Position numbers and translations under genes: made by a program. A stretch of 64,000 bases of DNA from Blattamonas nauphoetae. Taxonomy: Eukaryota > Preaxostyla > Oxymonadida. Below, in pieces: positions 22,764-34,699 of the stretch; the stretch's first letter is position 1, and each line of letters starts with the position of its first letter. The stretch covers positions 87,061-151,060 of the forward strand of contig JARBJD010000181.1 of assembly GCA_033064195.1 (NCBI GenBank), given 5' to 3'. The notes beneath the pieces were generated by a model. It made no database searches. It had not been told where the DNA came from and worked only from the letters and a program-made list of their open reading frames with translations.

Positions 22764-22787
22764 CTAAACTCCTAATTAGGAGTTTAG
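22764..22787. repeat. 24-bp perfect palindrome in GGACA-rich block
   Basis: A perfect palindrome centred on CTCCTAATTAGGAG inside composite element 3. The CCTAATTAGGAG core also occurs next to the hairpin at the end of element 1 (about 12890-12901), suggesting that this block is an old transposon terminus. Confidence 0.8.
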
Positions 22788-23144
22788 GAGACAGAGCCCC
22801 TACGGCTCGTGATTCACCACCAAACTGATTTTCACACATATTAACGCCCTTTTTAATGTCATACGATGGATATGATCGAATATTGAAGGATCAAGTCTGC
22901 TATATAGTCAGAAAATTCCATGAAAAAAGTGCGGGGTGAAGACACTTCTTTTCAGACATTTTGAAGCATTCTCTGGTATTGAACAGGTCCGAATAGAGAC
23001 AAAGAGTGTTTGAAGAACAGAGAGAAGGTGAATTCAGATGAAATGGAGGAAAACAATGCTGATTTTCCGAGGAGGACAGGACCCCTGTCCTCTGTCCTCA
23101 AGATTTTGTCCTTCGTCCGTCCTCTTAACATCATAACAGTGTGA

Positions 23145-25966
23145 TGATTTTCCTGAAGTGGTTAAGCTATTTGAGACTTACCGACCCAAGCGAGTTTTGA
23201 AGAAAGTGTGGGATGACTGTTCGGATCAACATTCCAAAGTCAAATAAGCGAATAAAGGTGGAGAAATGAGTGAAAATGGAAAGCGAAGGATGAATTGAAC
23301 TAGAATTGATCGTTAAGAGTTAACAGTTCAGAGATCCAGGACCATCGTACCAATTTATGGGAATGATCACCATGGAACAGAATCGATACTCACCATTAAT
23401 GAGATTGAATTGATTCTTTTGACTCGTTATTCGAAGATATACTATTGTTATCACTCTTAACACTAATTGACCACACATCCAATTGCTGCCATGTTTCCAA
23501 AACTCAAGAACAGTTCACTCGTGTTCTTCTTCGGATAGTACCTATCAGCAACAATGATGTGACAGATGGTGTACTGAAGACAATCATTGCATGCCTCTTC
23601 TATTTGAAAGCTATGTTGGGATGGACTGAGAACGACTTTCACATCGCGATCGTTCGTTGTGGATTCGAATCTGTCCGACAAATTCTCTGAAACACCTCTC
23701 ACACAATTGGAAAAAATCGTCTCCATGTCACAGTGCTGAAACATGCTCAAATCATGATCACCAGACCATCTTTCAACGAATGCCATTAGGATGCATTGGA
23801 GGTGCTCTGTCCGTAAAAAATTGGAAGCAAACCCTTGCAACAGCTCTGACATAATTTGCACTGCTTGATCTCAACAGCGGAGACAGAAAGTCAAGGCAAG
23901 TTGACGAAGGAACAGCTCGGAAGAAGCAATCGACTCTGGCTCAACTGCCAGAATCCCTCTCAGCACCCAGACACCAATCCACAATTGCTGAGCCACACTC
24001 CACTGTCCAGCACATGGTCACTCAATCGAGACAAGATGAACTGCTTCAGGCCATTCGGAGTGGATCGGCTTGTTCACGAACCAGTACTGATCAGGAAATG
24101 AAAGAGACTGCAACCAACTCCCAATCCAGATTTTGCTTTAAGTACGCATCTAGTTCAGATTAACATGCTGAATCTGAAGATCGCCGAGAAAGATGACAAC
24201 CACTCATCGTCATCGACTATGTTCCCTGACTCACGCAAACCAAACCAGATTATCTAAGTACAACTGATTCTTTGAATGATGGAGGTGGATGGAGCTGACT
24301 TTCCGCTTCGGAAACAGGCCATTCGAACCAGCAGCGATCCGAATCTGTCACTCTGATACCGTGATGTTCTTCTTGCGTTCGATTGTTGACCAGCTTGTTG
24401 TACTGTCGAATGGAAACTTTTCTGTTGAAATCATCGACACGATTCTGTCGCAAGAAACAGACGAGCGTGAAGATATGGATATTGAAGAGCGAATGAGGGC
24501 AGACGGAAGAGTCAATCTTGACAAACCTATTCAGACCCCGTCACCCATCTTTTTATGCTCCTCTGCAATGTTTGAAGCGAGTGGAGTCTCATTCAGTGAT
24601 TTATGCCGCCGTCGAACAACGTCACTATTTCTGCAACATTTTGTGTCGATCGCGCCTTTTTCCGTGACATGACGTCATCTGACAAGCTATCTTCACACTC
24701 TAAGCTGGTTGAAGTTTGGGAGTAACGTGGTGGAGTGAGTGGTGGAGGTGATGAACAACGAGGGCATCGTGTTTGTTGTCCTGGACATTTTTGGGCTGTT
24801 CGATGAGAGCTTGGGATTCCGCTGCTTCCGAATGAACAAGACACCTCCACCACACTCTCTCTGCAGCTCTCCCTCGCCAAACCCTCTCTCCATCCCTTTG
24901 CAACAGAGCCTGCTGTTTCACCATGGTGCCATGGAATTGCCTCCAGCTGCGGCTGGCCCAACCTTCACTACTGGCACTGCAGACTGCTTTACGCCTCTAT
25001 TCCACCCGTCGAGCTTCTGAACTCAAGCCCAGTCTGTGTTATATCGCCACTGCTAACACTGGTAGTACAGTCGCTGTCACGTGGGTTCGCGGATCAAGGA
25101 CGAAATTACACTCTTTCATTTCACATACTTTTTCTTTATTATCCTTTGCTCTACATCTGCTAGTATTCGACAAACCCGAAAAAGTGGTTGATCTTGCGTG
25201 AAGTGAAAATGAAAAAGAGAATGGGTTAATCTCCAATGCCCACCAAGTGTTCCTCATTATCAACAATGAGTCGAGGATCCATTATTGACAAGAATTCAAT
25301 CAATGATCATTATCAGCGTCAAGAGTGAAGATCTAATTGGATGAGTGGATCCTGCTACCATATGCTTCTACTGACAAGTCTCGGTTTGTCAACTGTTTCA
25401 ATATGAGTTTTTTTCAGGTTCTCTTTCATTTTGAAGCCAGAAATTCTCTGTTGTCAATAGATCTAGACATGGTGGAAACAAGTTCATTGGTGATCATGAT
25501 TGTTTGACTATCAAACCGTAATGAGTGTTTGATTAGTTTCTGTTTGGTGTTTTGAAGTGATTACCTTCGATATTGGTATCTATCACGGAATCCACTGGCG
25601 GATTTGTTCAACGAATGTATGTCCTCTGTCTTTCTCATTGAAGTCCTGATTACTTCTGCCACGATTTCAAGAAGCTCAGAATCGTGGTTTAACCTTTGAG
25701 GATTCATCTTGCAAGGGGTACGACAGACCAACCAGCCATCTTTTTAGGAAGGATCTCTTTCTTCACATGTGGTTTTGGTTTTCATCTTGCTTGAGTCAAC
25801 AAAAGGGGAAAAGAGAATGGAAAGAGAAGGACAGACTTTTTTTGAGAGTATACAAGGAACCATTCGATGGTATTTTCAAGTCCTTTTTGTGGGGGTTTTG
25901 ATTCGTTCATTTTCAACTCCACACCTGTTCTTCACTGTTTTCCTTCATTTCTGAATCGATACCTGC
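23145..25966. other. Region with no recognisable intact gene
   Basis: Between composite elements 3 and 2. It holds several short ORFs (for example minus 23463-23861 and plus 24289-24672 and 24739-25020), none with a recognisable domain, signal peptide or homologue in the window. The composition around 24289-24672 (MELTFRFGNRPFEPAAIRI) looks coding-like, so decayed host genes are possible. I see no RNA gene or further repeat here. Confidence 0.5.
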
Positions 25967-25974
25967 TCTCAATT

Positions 25975-28900
25975 TAGGGAGGAGCAATTGTCCGGACAAG
26001 GTGAGGCGCTGTCCGTCCTCGGACAGCGCCTAATTAGGATGTCATTGCTCGTAACTTTTCAAAAAGGGTTTGATCAACTTTTTCTGAAATTTATTGACTA
26101 ACTTGGAGAATTGAATCATTTTTAAGAAATAGGAGAGGAGGAAAAGATGAAGAGAGATGTGATGGAGAACAGAGAAGATGAAGAGAAAGAGTTGGATGGA
26201 GAAGAGAAAGAGGATGGATAGAAATAGGTGTGGAAGGGAAGGACGAGAACGAATGATCGAGTCGGTATGGCCTTTATGTGGTTTTTGATGGACTGATTGT
26301 GAGGAAGTTCCTTTCGGAGTGTCTCCTCTCATCATTTCGTTTCTCTCCCTTCGTCTCGTATCAACTTCGTTGTTCCTCATTCTCCGATTCATCTCCTCTT
26401 CTCTCCTCTTCATTTTCGCTGCTTCCTGTCTTGTCATTCTTGTCAGATCTGCCACACACGCCCGCTGGCTGGTCCGACATTCATCGATGAAAATGGAAAG
26501 GGGGTCAGTGGAGTCTCGGGATGGTTCAGTATCATCTTGTGAGGGTGTGGGTGTTTCCCAGGAGGTTTAGTTCACATTGTCGAAGTGCCGCTTTCCTTCT
26601 TCCTCCTTCCTTCGTTGTTCCTCTTCCTCTTTCTTCTTTCGTTCGTCTTCTTCTCGTTTCTGAGAGAAGCTGCCGCGTGAACTCGCACCAGTTGAAGTTG
26701 ACGGGCCAACTGGGCGAGCTGGAGAACTGGACGTGTCGATCATCTTCCCAATGCCCCAGCGAGCAAATGCACTGGACACACTCGATCCGGTCTCGATCGT
26801 CGCTGAGTCTTTCTGAGCTGCTCGTTGCCTCTCTCGCTCCAAATCCTCTCTGATCTTTCGCTGCTTCTCTTCCGCTGCTTCTCTCTCAGCATTTTGCTTC
26901 CTCTCCCACTCTGACTTTTTCTGACTTTCAGCTTGACGTTTTCGTTCGGCCTCCCTTTCTCTCTCCTCCTCCTTTTGTTGTTCCTCTTTCTTCCTTCGTT
27001 CTTCCGCTTCCTTCTCCTTCCGAAGCGTCTCCTGAACTTCTCGTTTGATTCTCTCCTTTTTCTCTCTCTCCTCATCTTCCCTCCTCTTCTCCTCTTTCCT
27101 CCTTTCCTCTTCCATCCTCTCATTCCGCTCTCTCTCCTCCCGTCTTTCCTGTTCTCGCCGATTCTCATCCTCTTTCCGTCTCAAACGCTCCTTCTCTTCG
27201 CGGTCTTGATCGTCCTTCTCCTGTGGGATTCTTCTTTCCTCTTCAGCCTCTCTTTCCCGATTGAGCATGTCGGCTCGCATGCGCTCCTCATCGATCTCTT
27301 TTTGTCTCCGGTCTGCTTCCTCTTTTTGACGTTTTGCTTCTTCCTTCTTTCTTTGTTCTTCTTCTTCCTTTTTCTTTCGTTCGTCTTCTTCTCGTTTCTG
27401 AGAGAAGTTGCCTCGAGATGACGATGATGTCAGTTGGGGACCGACTGGACGAGATCCAACTCCAGTGTCGATCATCTTCCCAATGCCCCAGCGAGCAAAC
27501 GCACTTGACACACTCGATCCTGTCTCGATCGTCGCTGAGTCTTTCTGAGCTGCTCGTTGTCTCTCTCGCTCCAAATCCTCTCTGATCTTTCGTTGTTTCT
27601 CTCCCGCTGCTTCTCGTTCAGCTTCTTGCTTCCTTTCCCATTCTGACTTCTTTGGGGGAATATTCGCTTTCTTCTCTTCCTCCCTTCGCCTCTCCTCTTC
27701 CTTTCTTCTCTTCTGCGATTTCACGCCTCACTCGTTCCTGAATTCGCTTTTTCTCTTCTTCCTCCTTCCTTCTCGCTTCTTCTTCCTTCCTTTTTGCTTC
27801 TTCCTTCATCTTCCGTTCTTCTTCCTTTCGAAGTTCCTCCTTTCTCTCCTCTTCTCATTGCTTCTCTTCAGTGAGTTCTTTCCGCACTCTTTCTTCAATT
27901 TTCTTTCGCTCTTCCTCTTCCCATCGTTTCGCATCTTCTTTGCTTCGTCTTTCTTCATCTTCCCATCTTCGCTTCGCTTCTCGTTCAATTCTTTCCTCTT
28001 CTTCTCTCCTCTTCCTATCTTCTTCTCGCCTCGCTTTTCCTCATCTTCCTTTCTTCGTTCTTCCTCCAATTCCTTCATCACCCTTTCTTCAATCTGCTTT
28101 CTCTCATCTTCTCTCCGCTTCTCTTCCTCTTTCTCTCGCTCTTCTCTCTCAGTCACCTGTTTCCTTTCCCATTCTGTCATTCGATCTCATGAGGGTGGAG
28201 GAGGAGATGAATAGATGTGAGTGGCTGTGAGAAGGAAGGGATGGACTGAAAAACCTCATTCACTTTACGAATGATTACATACGTTCTGCATCTTTCTGAG
28301 ATGTCTGTCTCATGTTTTATCGATTAACTGTTCCACTTTAAATTTCTGTATAGTCAGGACACTTATTGTCATAAAAATGAAGAAATATCTGTAAGTCAGA
28401 GTAGGGAGAAGCATACTTTTCAAATTGGTTTCGTTTGATGTTTCCGTTTCGTTCTTTTCTCCAACTCCATTGTTCACGAGCTCGGACCCTCGATTATGAA
28501 GATCGTCCTCTCCTCTCACTCTGTTTTGTCTCTTCGTCCCAACTCCCAGTTCATTGTTTACGAATCAGCTCGGTTTGTCCTCCTTTGGCCTCATCTATTC
28601 CGTCTTCACAGGATCGACAGGTCAATCTGCCTTCTGGAGGGAAGATCAACAATAATAAATGTGAAAAAAGCGATCAATAATATGAATATGAATCATTTTG
28701 ATTCGGAAAAGTGTAATACAGACTATTTCGAGGTAGAAAACGATCCGTTCATTTAGGGCGACAAATGAGAGTGTAACGACCATCTCATTTGGATAAGGGC
28801 GAGAAAGCATCGTATCTGGATTCAAAATGAGAAATTTCTTTATAAGAAAACATCTTGAACCAAAAGGAACGAGATACCAGTCAAGATCATCAACAAACCA

Positions 28901-29537
28901 ACAAAGTGTGCAACAGAGCGGCGAATTTTGAAGGCAAATTGATTCGATCATGTTTGAAATAAGATACTACTATCATTGACTGAATTCTGACGTGTAACAT
29001 CATTGAAAGAGAAATAATGTGTCAAATCGGAAATGAACTGAATTCCCGGAATGAGTTTATAAAAGTATCGCAGAATGAGTGGTTGCTAGAAAATGATGTG
29101 AAGAATGGAATTTCGAAGTGAAAACCGATTTAAGTGACCCTGAAAGAAATGGGACGACGAAATTAACTTGAGATGGGGAGGACGATCCGGACATGTCCAG
29201 GACAGGACAGTTTTGTCCATTTTGATCTGATCACAATTGGATTGTGAAGAAATTCAGATGATTCGTTTTTTCAACAATTGAGTGAATGTCCAAGATCGGA
29301 CAAGCTCGGACATTTCTGCAATTAATGGGTCTTTTTGTCCAAATTCTCTAGTACTCGTTTATCATTTTGATGAAAGACAAAATCTGAATTTAATCACCAC
29401 TATTCACTTATTTATTAACGAATTGAGTGTCAATCACATTGATTTAGGCCACATGAAGCACTTCTTTTTCACTTGGACCTGTCCGCTGTCCGTTGTCCGA
29501 GTTGAACGTCTTTTTGTCCGTCCGTTGCTCATCCTTA
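25975..29537. mobile_element. hAT-like composite element 2 carrying a coiled-coil gene
   Basis: The termini are TAGGGAGGAGCAA at 25975 and the complement of TAAGGATGAGCAA ending at 29537. They are flanked by a perfect 8-bp duplication TCTCAATT (25967-25974 and 29538-29545). About 60 bp of the left end match 12893-12954 of element 1, including a GGCGCTGTCC hairpin (26005-26030). The right ~363 bp match 10572-10939, inverted. The cargo is a charged coiled-coil gene (26567-28183) plus short unrecognised ORFs at 28310-29100. No transposase is recognisable. Confidence 0.85.
26567..28183 (-). pseudogene. Highly charged coiled-coil protein gene, frame-broken, inside element 2
   Basis: Minus-strand sequence encoding almost pure Glu/Lys/Arg helix (blocks such as EERRKEEKRREDEEREKKE), typical of long single alpha-helix or coiled-coil proteins. 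The coding frame changes at about 27806 and 27620-27720. The longest piece, 26567-27724 (385 codons), holds two copies of a module: SEWERKQ, then REDLERERQRAAQKDSAT, then SSVSSAFARWGIGKMIDT, then a Ser-rich stretch and FSQKREEDERKKKEEEE. The tryptophan-containing SAFARWGIGKMIDT motif is the only non-helical conserved part. A beginning at MTEWERKQ (28180) is plausible. The frame changes imply a pseudogene or sequencing slips; the cargo position suggests capture by the transposon. Function unknown. Confidence 0.5.
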
Positions 29538-29545
29538 TCTCAATT

Positions 29546-30000
29546 TAAGATTTATTTATCCCATTTCACAGAAAACATTCTCATTTGTTTTGTCCAGCGG
29601 TTCTCAACTTTCTGGGTCAGATCACGTGTCCCGTTTTCCTGGAAAAAAGGAGGAATGTCGAATAGCTGGATCGACATGAAGTGGTGACAAAAAGAGAATA
29701 AAGGGAAAAGAAAAGGCTAATATTGTGTGACACAATCGCGAAATCATGTGATGGCGACTGTAGCTTTGTGGTCACAGCTGAATGGACCTTCGTGGACGGC
29801 TGCCTTGCACGTGGGACAATGACGGAGATATCGAGTACGAGGAAGAGACAAGCGAATGACGGACGAGTTCTCATGGAAGCCTCAGACTGAGTGAACTAGC
29901 GATGGAGAAAGGAAGGAAGACAGACGAGCTCATTCTCAAACTCGCAACGAGGAAGCGATGCCAAAGATAACTACATTCAAGCGGAGGAAAACTCCAAGCG
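29546..30000. other. Stretch without a recognised gene
   Basis: I see no supported coding region, RNA gene or repeat here apart from the 8-bp duplication ending at 29545. Confidence 0.5.
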
Positions 30001-30020
30001 AGGGAGGAGTGTGACGGTTC

Positions 30021-30900
30021 ATGCTTGCGATGCTATCTCAGTCGAGATTGCTGTCAACAATGAAGCATTCTACCAGACAGAGCTCGAACAGCCCTAAACT
30101 TTTGCCATCTTTGGACCCCTTTTTGTTATTCGGAGTGTACGCACAACATTCAGCAAGTTCGTCCTCGCCCGCTCGCCACTCCTGCCGGACCATCACACTT
30201 TGTCCCTGTCGGTTCGATATCGTTCTCGGATTGTTCAGCTGTCAATTGTGGAGTGATCTTTGCAGAAATGGATGACGCATGAACCCTCCTCTTCGTTGTC
30301 TGACTCGATCCACTCAGGAGTTTCTCGTCTGCTGCTCCACATTCTCGTAATCTTGCCTCTCAAATCGCTCACAAATTGGATGACACTGAGACAACGTGTT
30401 TGAAGGCGTACTACATCGTTCTGAACTTGAAAAACAATTTGGCTCTAGTCGACATAGACAAAGCCGTGTCAAATTTCGTTATTCGAATCAGGGTAGCGAC
30501 TCTCCATCCAACAGACTGTCGGTTTCGTTCGCTTCGTTTATCTCGATGTAGCGAACAACTTCAACCCCACTCGCTCCCACATATAGAAGGATGAGGTCGA
30601 TACGCACGCGTTTTGGACATCCGGCACGCAGAACACTCTGACCCATCCAACAAGTCGCTCATCTTCAAGACGGACAGGTTCACTTCAGCTATCCTCGACA
30701 ACACGTCGTTCATCCACGATCCAGCCCAACTCGACGAGGTCATCCTGAAATATGTCGAATTCCTCAAAAACCTCTCCGCCCGCTTTCTCTACGGCAGTCA
30801 GGACGACACACTCACTGGCGACGAATTTTACGACAAAAATCTTGCCGCAGTTGCAGAAGATCAAGAAGGAGTGCTTGCAGAAGACGATCTCGTCACCTGA
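30021..30900 (+). pseudogene. Degenerate beta-helix-like remnant
   Basis: Short plus-strand stretches in several frames. One around 30200-30265 reads GSISFSDCSAVNCGVIF, which matches the FSNCSAVxxGVIF style of the beta-helix proteins in this window. Further pieces at 30376-30594 and 30613-30900 are hydrophilic and unrecognised. The frame breaks make this at best a decayed family member. The opposite strand is also partly open, so strand assignment is uncertain. Confidence 0.3.
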
Positions 30901-31287
30901 TCTCGACCTCGATGGTTTTCCTTGTTGTTCTGTCATTTTCTCGTTTGTGTGCAGAAGTGAGGGGTCGTGCGTTACCCGAGGTCTTCCACCGCAGACTTTC
31001 CAGATGAGCCAGACCGGGAAATGAGTGAAAGCGAAGAGGGCAGCATGAACAACGCTTCTGAGAGTGTGGACGATTTGAGGATGACAATCTCCACGCTCTC
31101 TGACATCTTCTGTTTGAAAGTCTGTTCCACTGATCGAACGAACTGCCAAGCAAGTAGTGGAGGAGGGACACCGATCGAAGAGCTGATGATTCGGGTTGAG
31201 CGTTGTGGCTGTCCAGTGCTTTGCTGAGAGCACTGGGAGAAGTATGAGTAAACAACCAGCGAGGAAGACCAGACGCTCTTTGAACAC
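30685..31287 (-). CDS. Hypothetical protein with hydrophobic N-terminus
   Basis: A 200-codon minus-strand frame beginning MFKERLVFLAGCLLILLPVLS, here cut to MFKERLVFLAGCLLILL, which looks like a signal peptide. The rest shows no recognisable domain, and the plus strand over the same interval is also partly open. Secreted and surface proteins are abundant in this window, so this could be the start of another decayed surface-protein gene. No homologue was found elsewhere in the window. Confidence 0.3.
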   Translation of the reverse strand: MFKERLVFLAGCLLILLPVLSAKHWTATTLNPNHQLFDRCPSSTTCLAVRSISGTDFQTEDVRERGDCHPQIVHTLRSVVHAALFAFTHFPVWLIWKVCGGRPRVTHDPSLLHTNEKMTEQQGKPSRSRSGDEIVFCKHSFLIFCNCGKIFVVKFVASECVVLTAVEKAGGEVFEEFDIFQDDLVELGWIVDERRVVEDS

Positions 31288-31559
31288 TCAATGTTCACTG
31301 CTCCTTCATTTCCACTCGAACGGCATGCTGCAAACGAGTTCTCGACATTCTTGAATTCAGAGCGGGCGAGTGACATTCTTCCTTTGTGAATGGGTCCATC
31401 GAATAGTCAAATGAATGGGAGAACGACACGTTGCATGTTCGAAATGGAAATGAAGTGTCTTCGTCTTCGGAATCGCTGTCCCATCTCAACAAAGTGGCCC
31501 AGTGGAAGAGGAAGAAGATCGAAGAAGACTACATGTGACGCTGCGGGAAGCAGCTTGGA

Positions 31560-34500
31560 AGAGAGAAGAAGGAAGAACGAACAAGGAAGAGCGAAGATGA
31601 AAGAGAGGAGAGGGAAGAGTGAAACACAGAAGAGCAAACAAAGAAGCGAGAAGAAAGAAGAGCGAACAAGGAAGAGCGAAACACAGAAGAGCGAACAAGG
31701 AAGAGCGAAACACAGAAGAGCGAACAAGGATGCGAGCAGAATGAAGAGAGAAGAAAGAAGAGTGAAACACAGAAGAGCGAACAAGGAAGAGCGAAACAAG
31801 AAGCGCGAACAAGGAAGAGCGAAACACAGAAGAGTGAACAAGGAAGCGAGCAGAATGAAGAGAGAAGAAAGAAGAGTGAAACACAGAAGAGCGAACAAGG
31901 AAGCGAGAAGAAAGAAGAGCGAACAAGGAAGAGCGAAACAAGAAGCGCGAACAAGGAAGAGCGAAACACAGAAGAGCGAACAAGGATGCGAGCAGAATGA
32001 AGAGAGAAGAAAGAAGAGTGAAACACAGAAGAGCGAACAAGGAAGAGCGAAACAAGAAGCGCGAACAAGGAAGAGCGAAACACAGAAGAGCGAACAAGGA
32101 TGCGAGCAGAATGAAGAGAGAAGAAAGAAGAGTGAAACACAGAAGAGCGAACAAGGAAGAGCGAAACAAGAAGCGCGAACAAGGAAGAGCGAAACACAGA
32201 AGAGCGAACAAGGATGCGAGCAGAATGAAGAGAGAAGAAAGAAGAGTGAAACACAGAAGAGCGAACAAGGAAGAGCGAAACAAGAAGCGCGAACAAGGAA
32301 GAGCGAAACACAGAAGAGCGAACAAGGAAGAGCGAAACACAGAAGAGCGAACAAGGATGCGAGCAGAATGAAGAGAGAAGAAAGAAGAGCGAAACACAGA
32401 AGAGCGAACAAGGAAGAGCGAAACACAGAAGAGCGAACAAGGAAAAGGGAAACACAAAAGAGCGAACAAGGAAGAGCGAAACACAAAAGAGCGAACAAGG
32501 AAGAGCGAAACACCGAAGAGCGAAACACAGAAGAGCGAAACACAAAGGAGCGAACAAGGAAGAGCGAAACACAGAAGCGCGAACAAGGAAGAGCGAAACA
32601 CAGAAGAGCGAACAAGGAAGAGCGAAACACAGAAGAGCGAACAAGGAAGCGCGAACAAGGAAGAGCGAAACACCGAAGAGCGAAACACAAAGGAGCGAAC
32701 AAGGAAGAGTGAAACACAGAAGAGCGAACAAGGAAGAGAGAAACACAGAAGAGCGAACAAGGAAGAGCGATACACAGAAGAGCGAACAAGGATGCGAGCA
32801 GAATGAAGAGAGAAGAAAGAAGAGTGAAACACAGAAGAGCGAACAAGGAAGAGCGAAACAAGAAGCGCGAACAAGGAAGAGCGAAACACAGAAGAGCGAA
32901 CAAGGAAGCTAGCAGAATGAAGAGAGAAGAAAGAAGAGTGAAACACAGAAGAGAGAACAAGGAAGAGCGAAACAAGAAGCGCGAACAAGGAAGAGCGAAA
33001 CACAGAAGAGCGAACAAGGATGCGAGCAGAATGAAGAGAGAAGAAAGAAGAGTGAAACACAGAAGAGCGAACAAGGAAGAGCGAAACAAGAAGCGAACAA
33101 GGAAGAGCGAAACACAGAAGAGCGAACAAGGATGCGAGCAGAATGAAGAGAGAAGAAAGAAGAGTGAAACACAGAAGAGCGAACAAGGAAGAGCGAAACA
33201 AGAAGCGCGAACAAGGAAGAGCGAAACACAGAAGAGCGAACAAGGATGCGAGCAGAATGAAGAGAGAAGAAAGAAGAGTGAAACACAGAAGAGCGAACAA
33301 GGAAGCGAGAAGAAAGAAGAGCGAACAAGGAAGAGCGAAACAAGAAGCGCGAACAAGGAAGAGCGAAACACAGAAGAGCGAACAAGGAAGAGCGAAACAC
33401 AGAAGAGCGAACAAGGATGCGAGCAGAATGAAGAGAGAAGAAAGAAGAGTGAAACGCAGAAGAGCGAACAAGGAAGCGAAACATTAAGGAGCGAACAAGG
33501 AAGAGCGAAACACAGAAGAGCGAGCAAGGAAGAGCGAAACACGGAAGAGCGAACAAGGAAGCGAAACACAAAGGAGCGAACAAGGAAGAGCGAAACACAG
33601 AAGAGCGAAACACAGAAGAGCGAAACACAAAGGAGCGAACAAGGAAGAGCGAAACACAGAAGAGCGAAACAAAGAAGAGCGAACAAGGAAGAGCGAAACA
33701 CAGAAGAGCGAAACACAAAGGAGCGAACAAGGAAGAGCGAAACACAGAAGAGCGAACAAGGAAGCGAAACACAAAGGAGCGAACAAGGAAGAGCGAAACA
33801 CAGAAGAGCGAAACACAAAGGAGCGAACAAGGAAGAGCGAAACACAGAAGAGCGAACAAGGAAGCGAAACACAAAGGAGCGAACAAGGAAGAGCGAAACA
33901 CAGAAGAGCGAACAAGGAAGAGCGAAACACAGAAGAGCGAACAAGGAAGCGAAACACAAAGGAGCGAACAAGGAAGAGCGAAACACAGAAGAGCGAAACA
34001 AAGAAGAGCGAACAAGGAAGAGCGAAACACAGAAGAGCGAAACACAAAGGAGCGAACAAGGAAGAGCGAAACACAGAAGAGCGAACAAGGAAGAGCGAAA
34101 CACAGAAGAGCGAAACACAAAGGAGCGAACAAGGAAGAGCGAAACACAGAAGAGCGAACAAGGAAGCGAAACACAAAGGAGCGGACAAGGAAGAGCGAAA
34201 CACAGAAGAGCGAAACACAAAGGAGCGAACAAGGAAGAGCGAAACACAGAAGAGCGAACAAGGAAGAGCGAAACACAGAAGAGCGAACAAGGAAGCGAAA
34301 CACAAAGGAGCGAACAAGGAAGAGCGAAACACAGAAGAGCGAAACAAAGAAGAGCGAACAAGGAAGAGCGAAACACAGAAGAGCGAAACACAAAGGAGCG
34401 AACAAGGAAGAGCGAAACACAGAAGAGCGAACAAGGATGCGAGCAGAATGAAGAGAGAAGAAAGAAGAGTGAAACACAGAAGAGCGAACAAGGAAGCGAG

Positions 34501-34660
34501 AAGAAAGAAGAGCGAACAAGGAAGAGCGAAACAAGAAGCGCGAACAAGGAAGAGCGAAACACAGAAGAGCGAACAAGGAAGAGCGAAACACAGAAGCGCG
34601 AACAAGGAAGAGCGAAACACAGAAGCGCGAACAAGGCAGAGCGAAGAAGGAAGAAAACAA
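31560..34660. repeat. 3.1-kb minisatellite with ~29-bp period, open in many frames
   Basis: Tandem alternation of GCGAACAAGGAAGA (14 bp) and GCGAAACACAGAAGA (15 bp), with higher-order variants containing GCGAGCAGAATGAAGAGAGA and GCGAAACAAGAAGC. The basic period of 29 bp is not a multiple of three, and neither strand of the unit contains a stop, so overlapping ORFs of up to 1075 codons appear on both strands. There is no start context, conserved domain or frame preference, so I do not call these genes. Confidence 0.95.
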
Positions 34661-34699
34661 AGATAAGAGCTCAGCGTTCATTGAAGAGAACATGGAAGA

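Larger units (their letters stand above)
18216..23136. mobile_element. Composite element 3 with captured beta-helix gene and minisatellite
   Basis: Perfect 13-bp terminal inverted repeats (TTATGATGTTAAG at 18216-18228, its complement at 23124-23136) are flanked by a perfect 8-bp duplication CAGTGTGA (18208-18215 and 23137-23144). Both ends are followed inward by clustered GTCC/GGAC motifs, as in elements 1 and 2, although the terminal repeat differs. Inside are a 1.5-kb minisatellite, a minus-strand beta-helix gene fragment and another GGACA-rich block (about 22558-22830) similar to 29130-29180. The 8-bp duplication suggests a hAT-like element. No transposase is seen. Confidence 0.75.

Noticed and set aside
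24289-25020. Possible two-exon gene on the plus strand
   Set aside because: The two frames share a phase but are separated by stops, with no clear splice signals and no recognisable domain.
31407-34634. 1075-codon minus-strand ORF and other long ORFs in the 29-bp array
   Set aside because: They follow from a stop-free repeat unit and occur in several frames on both strands; no domain, start context or frame preference.
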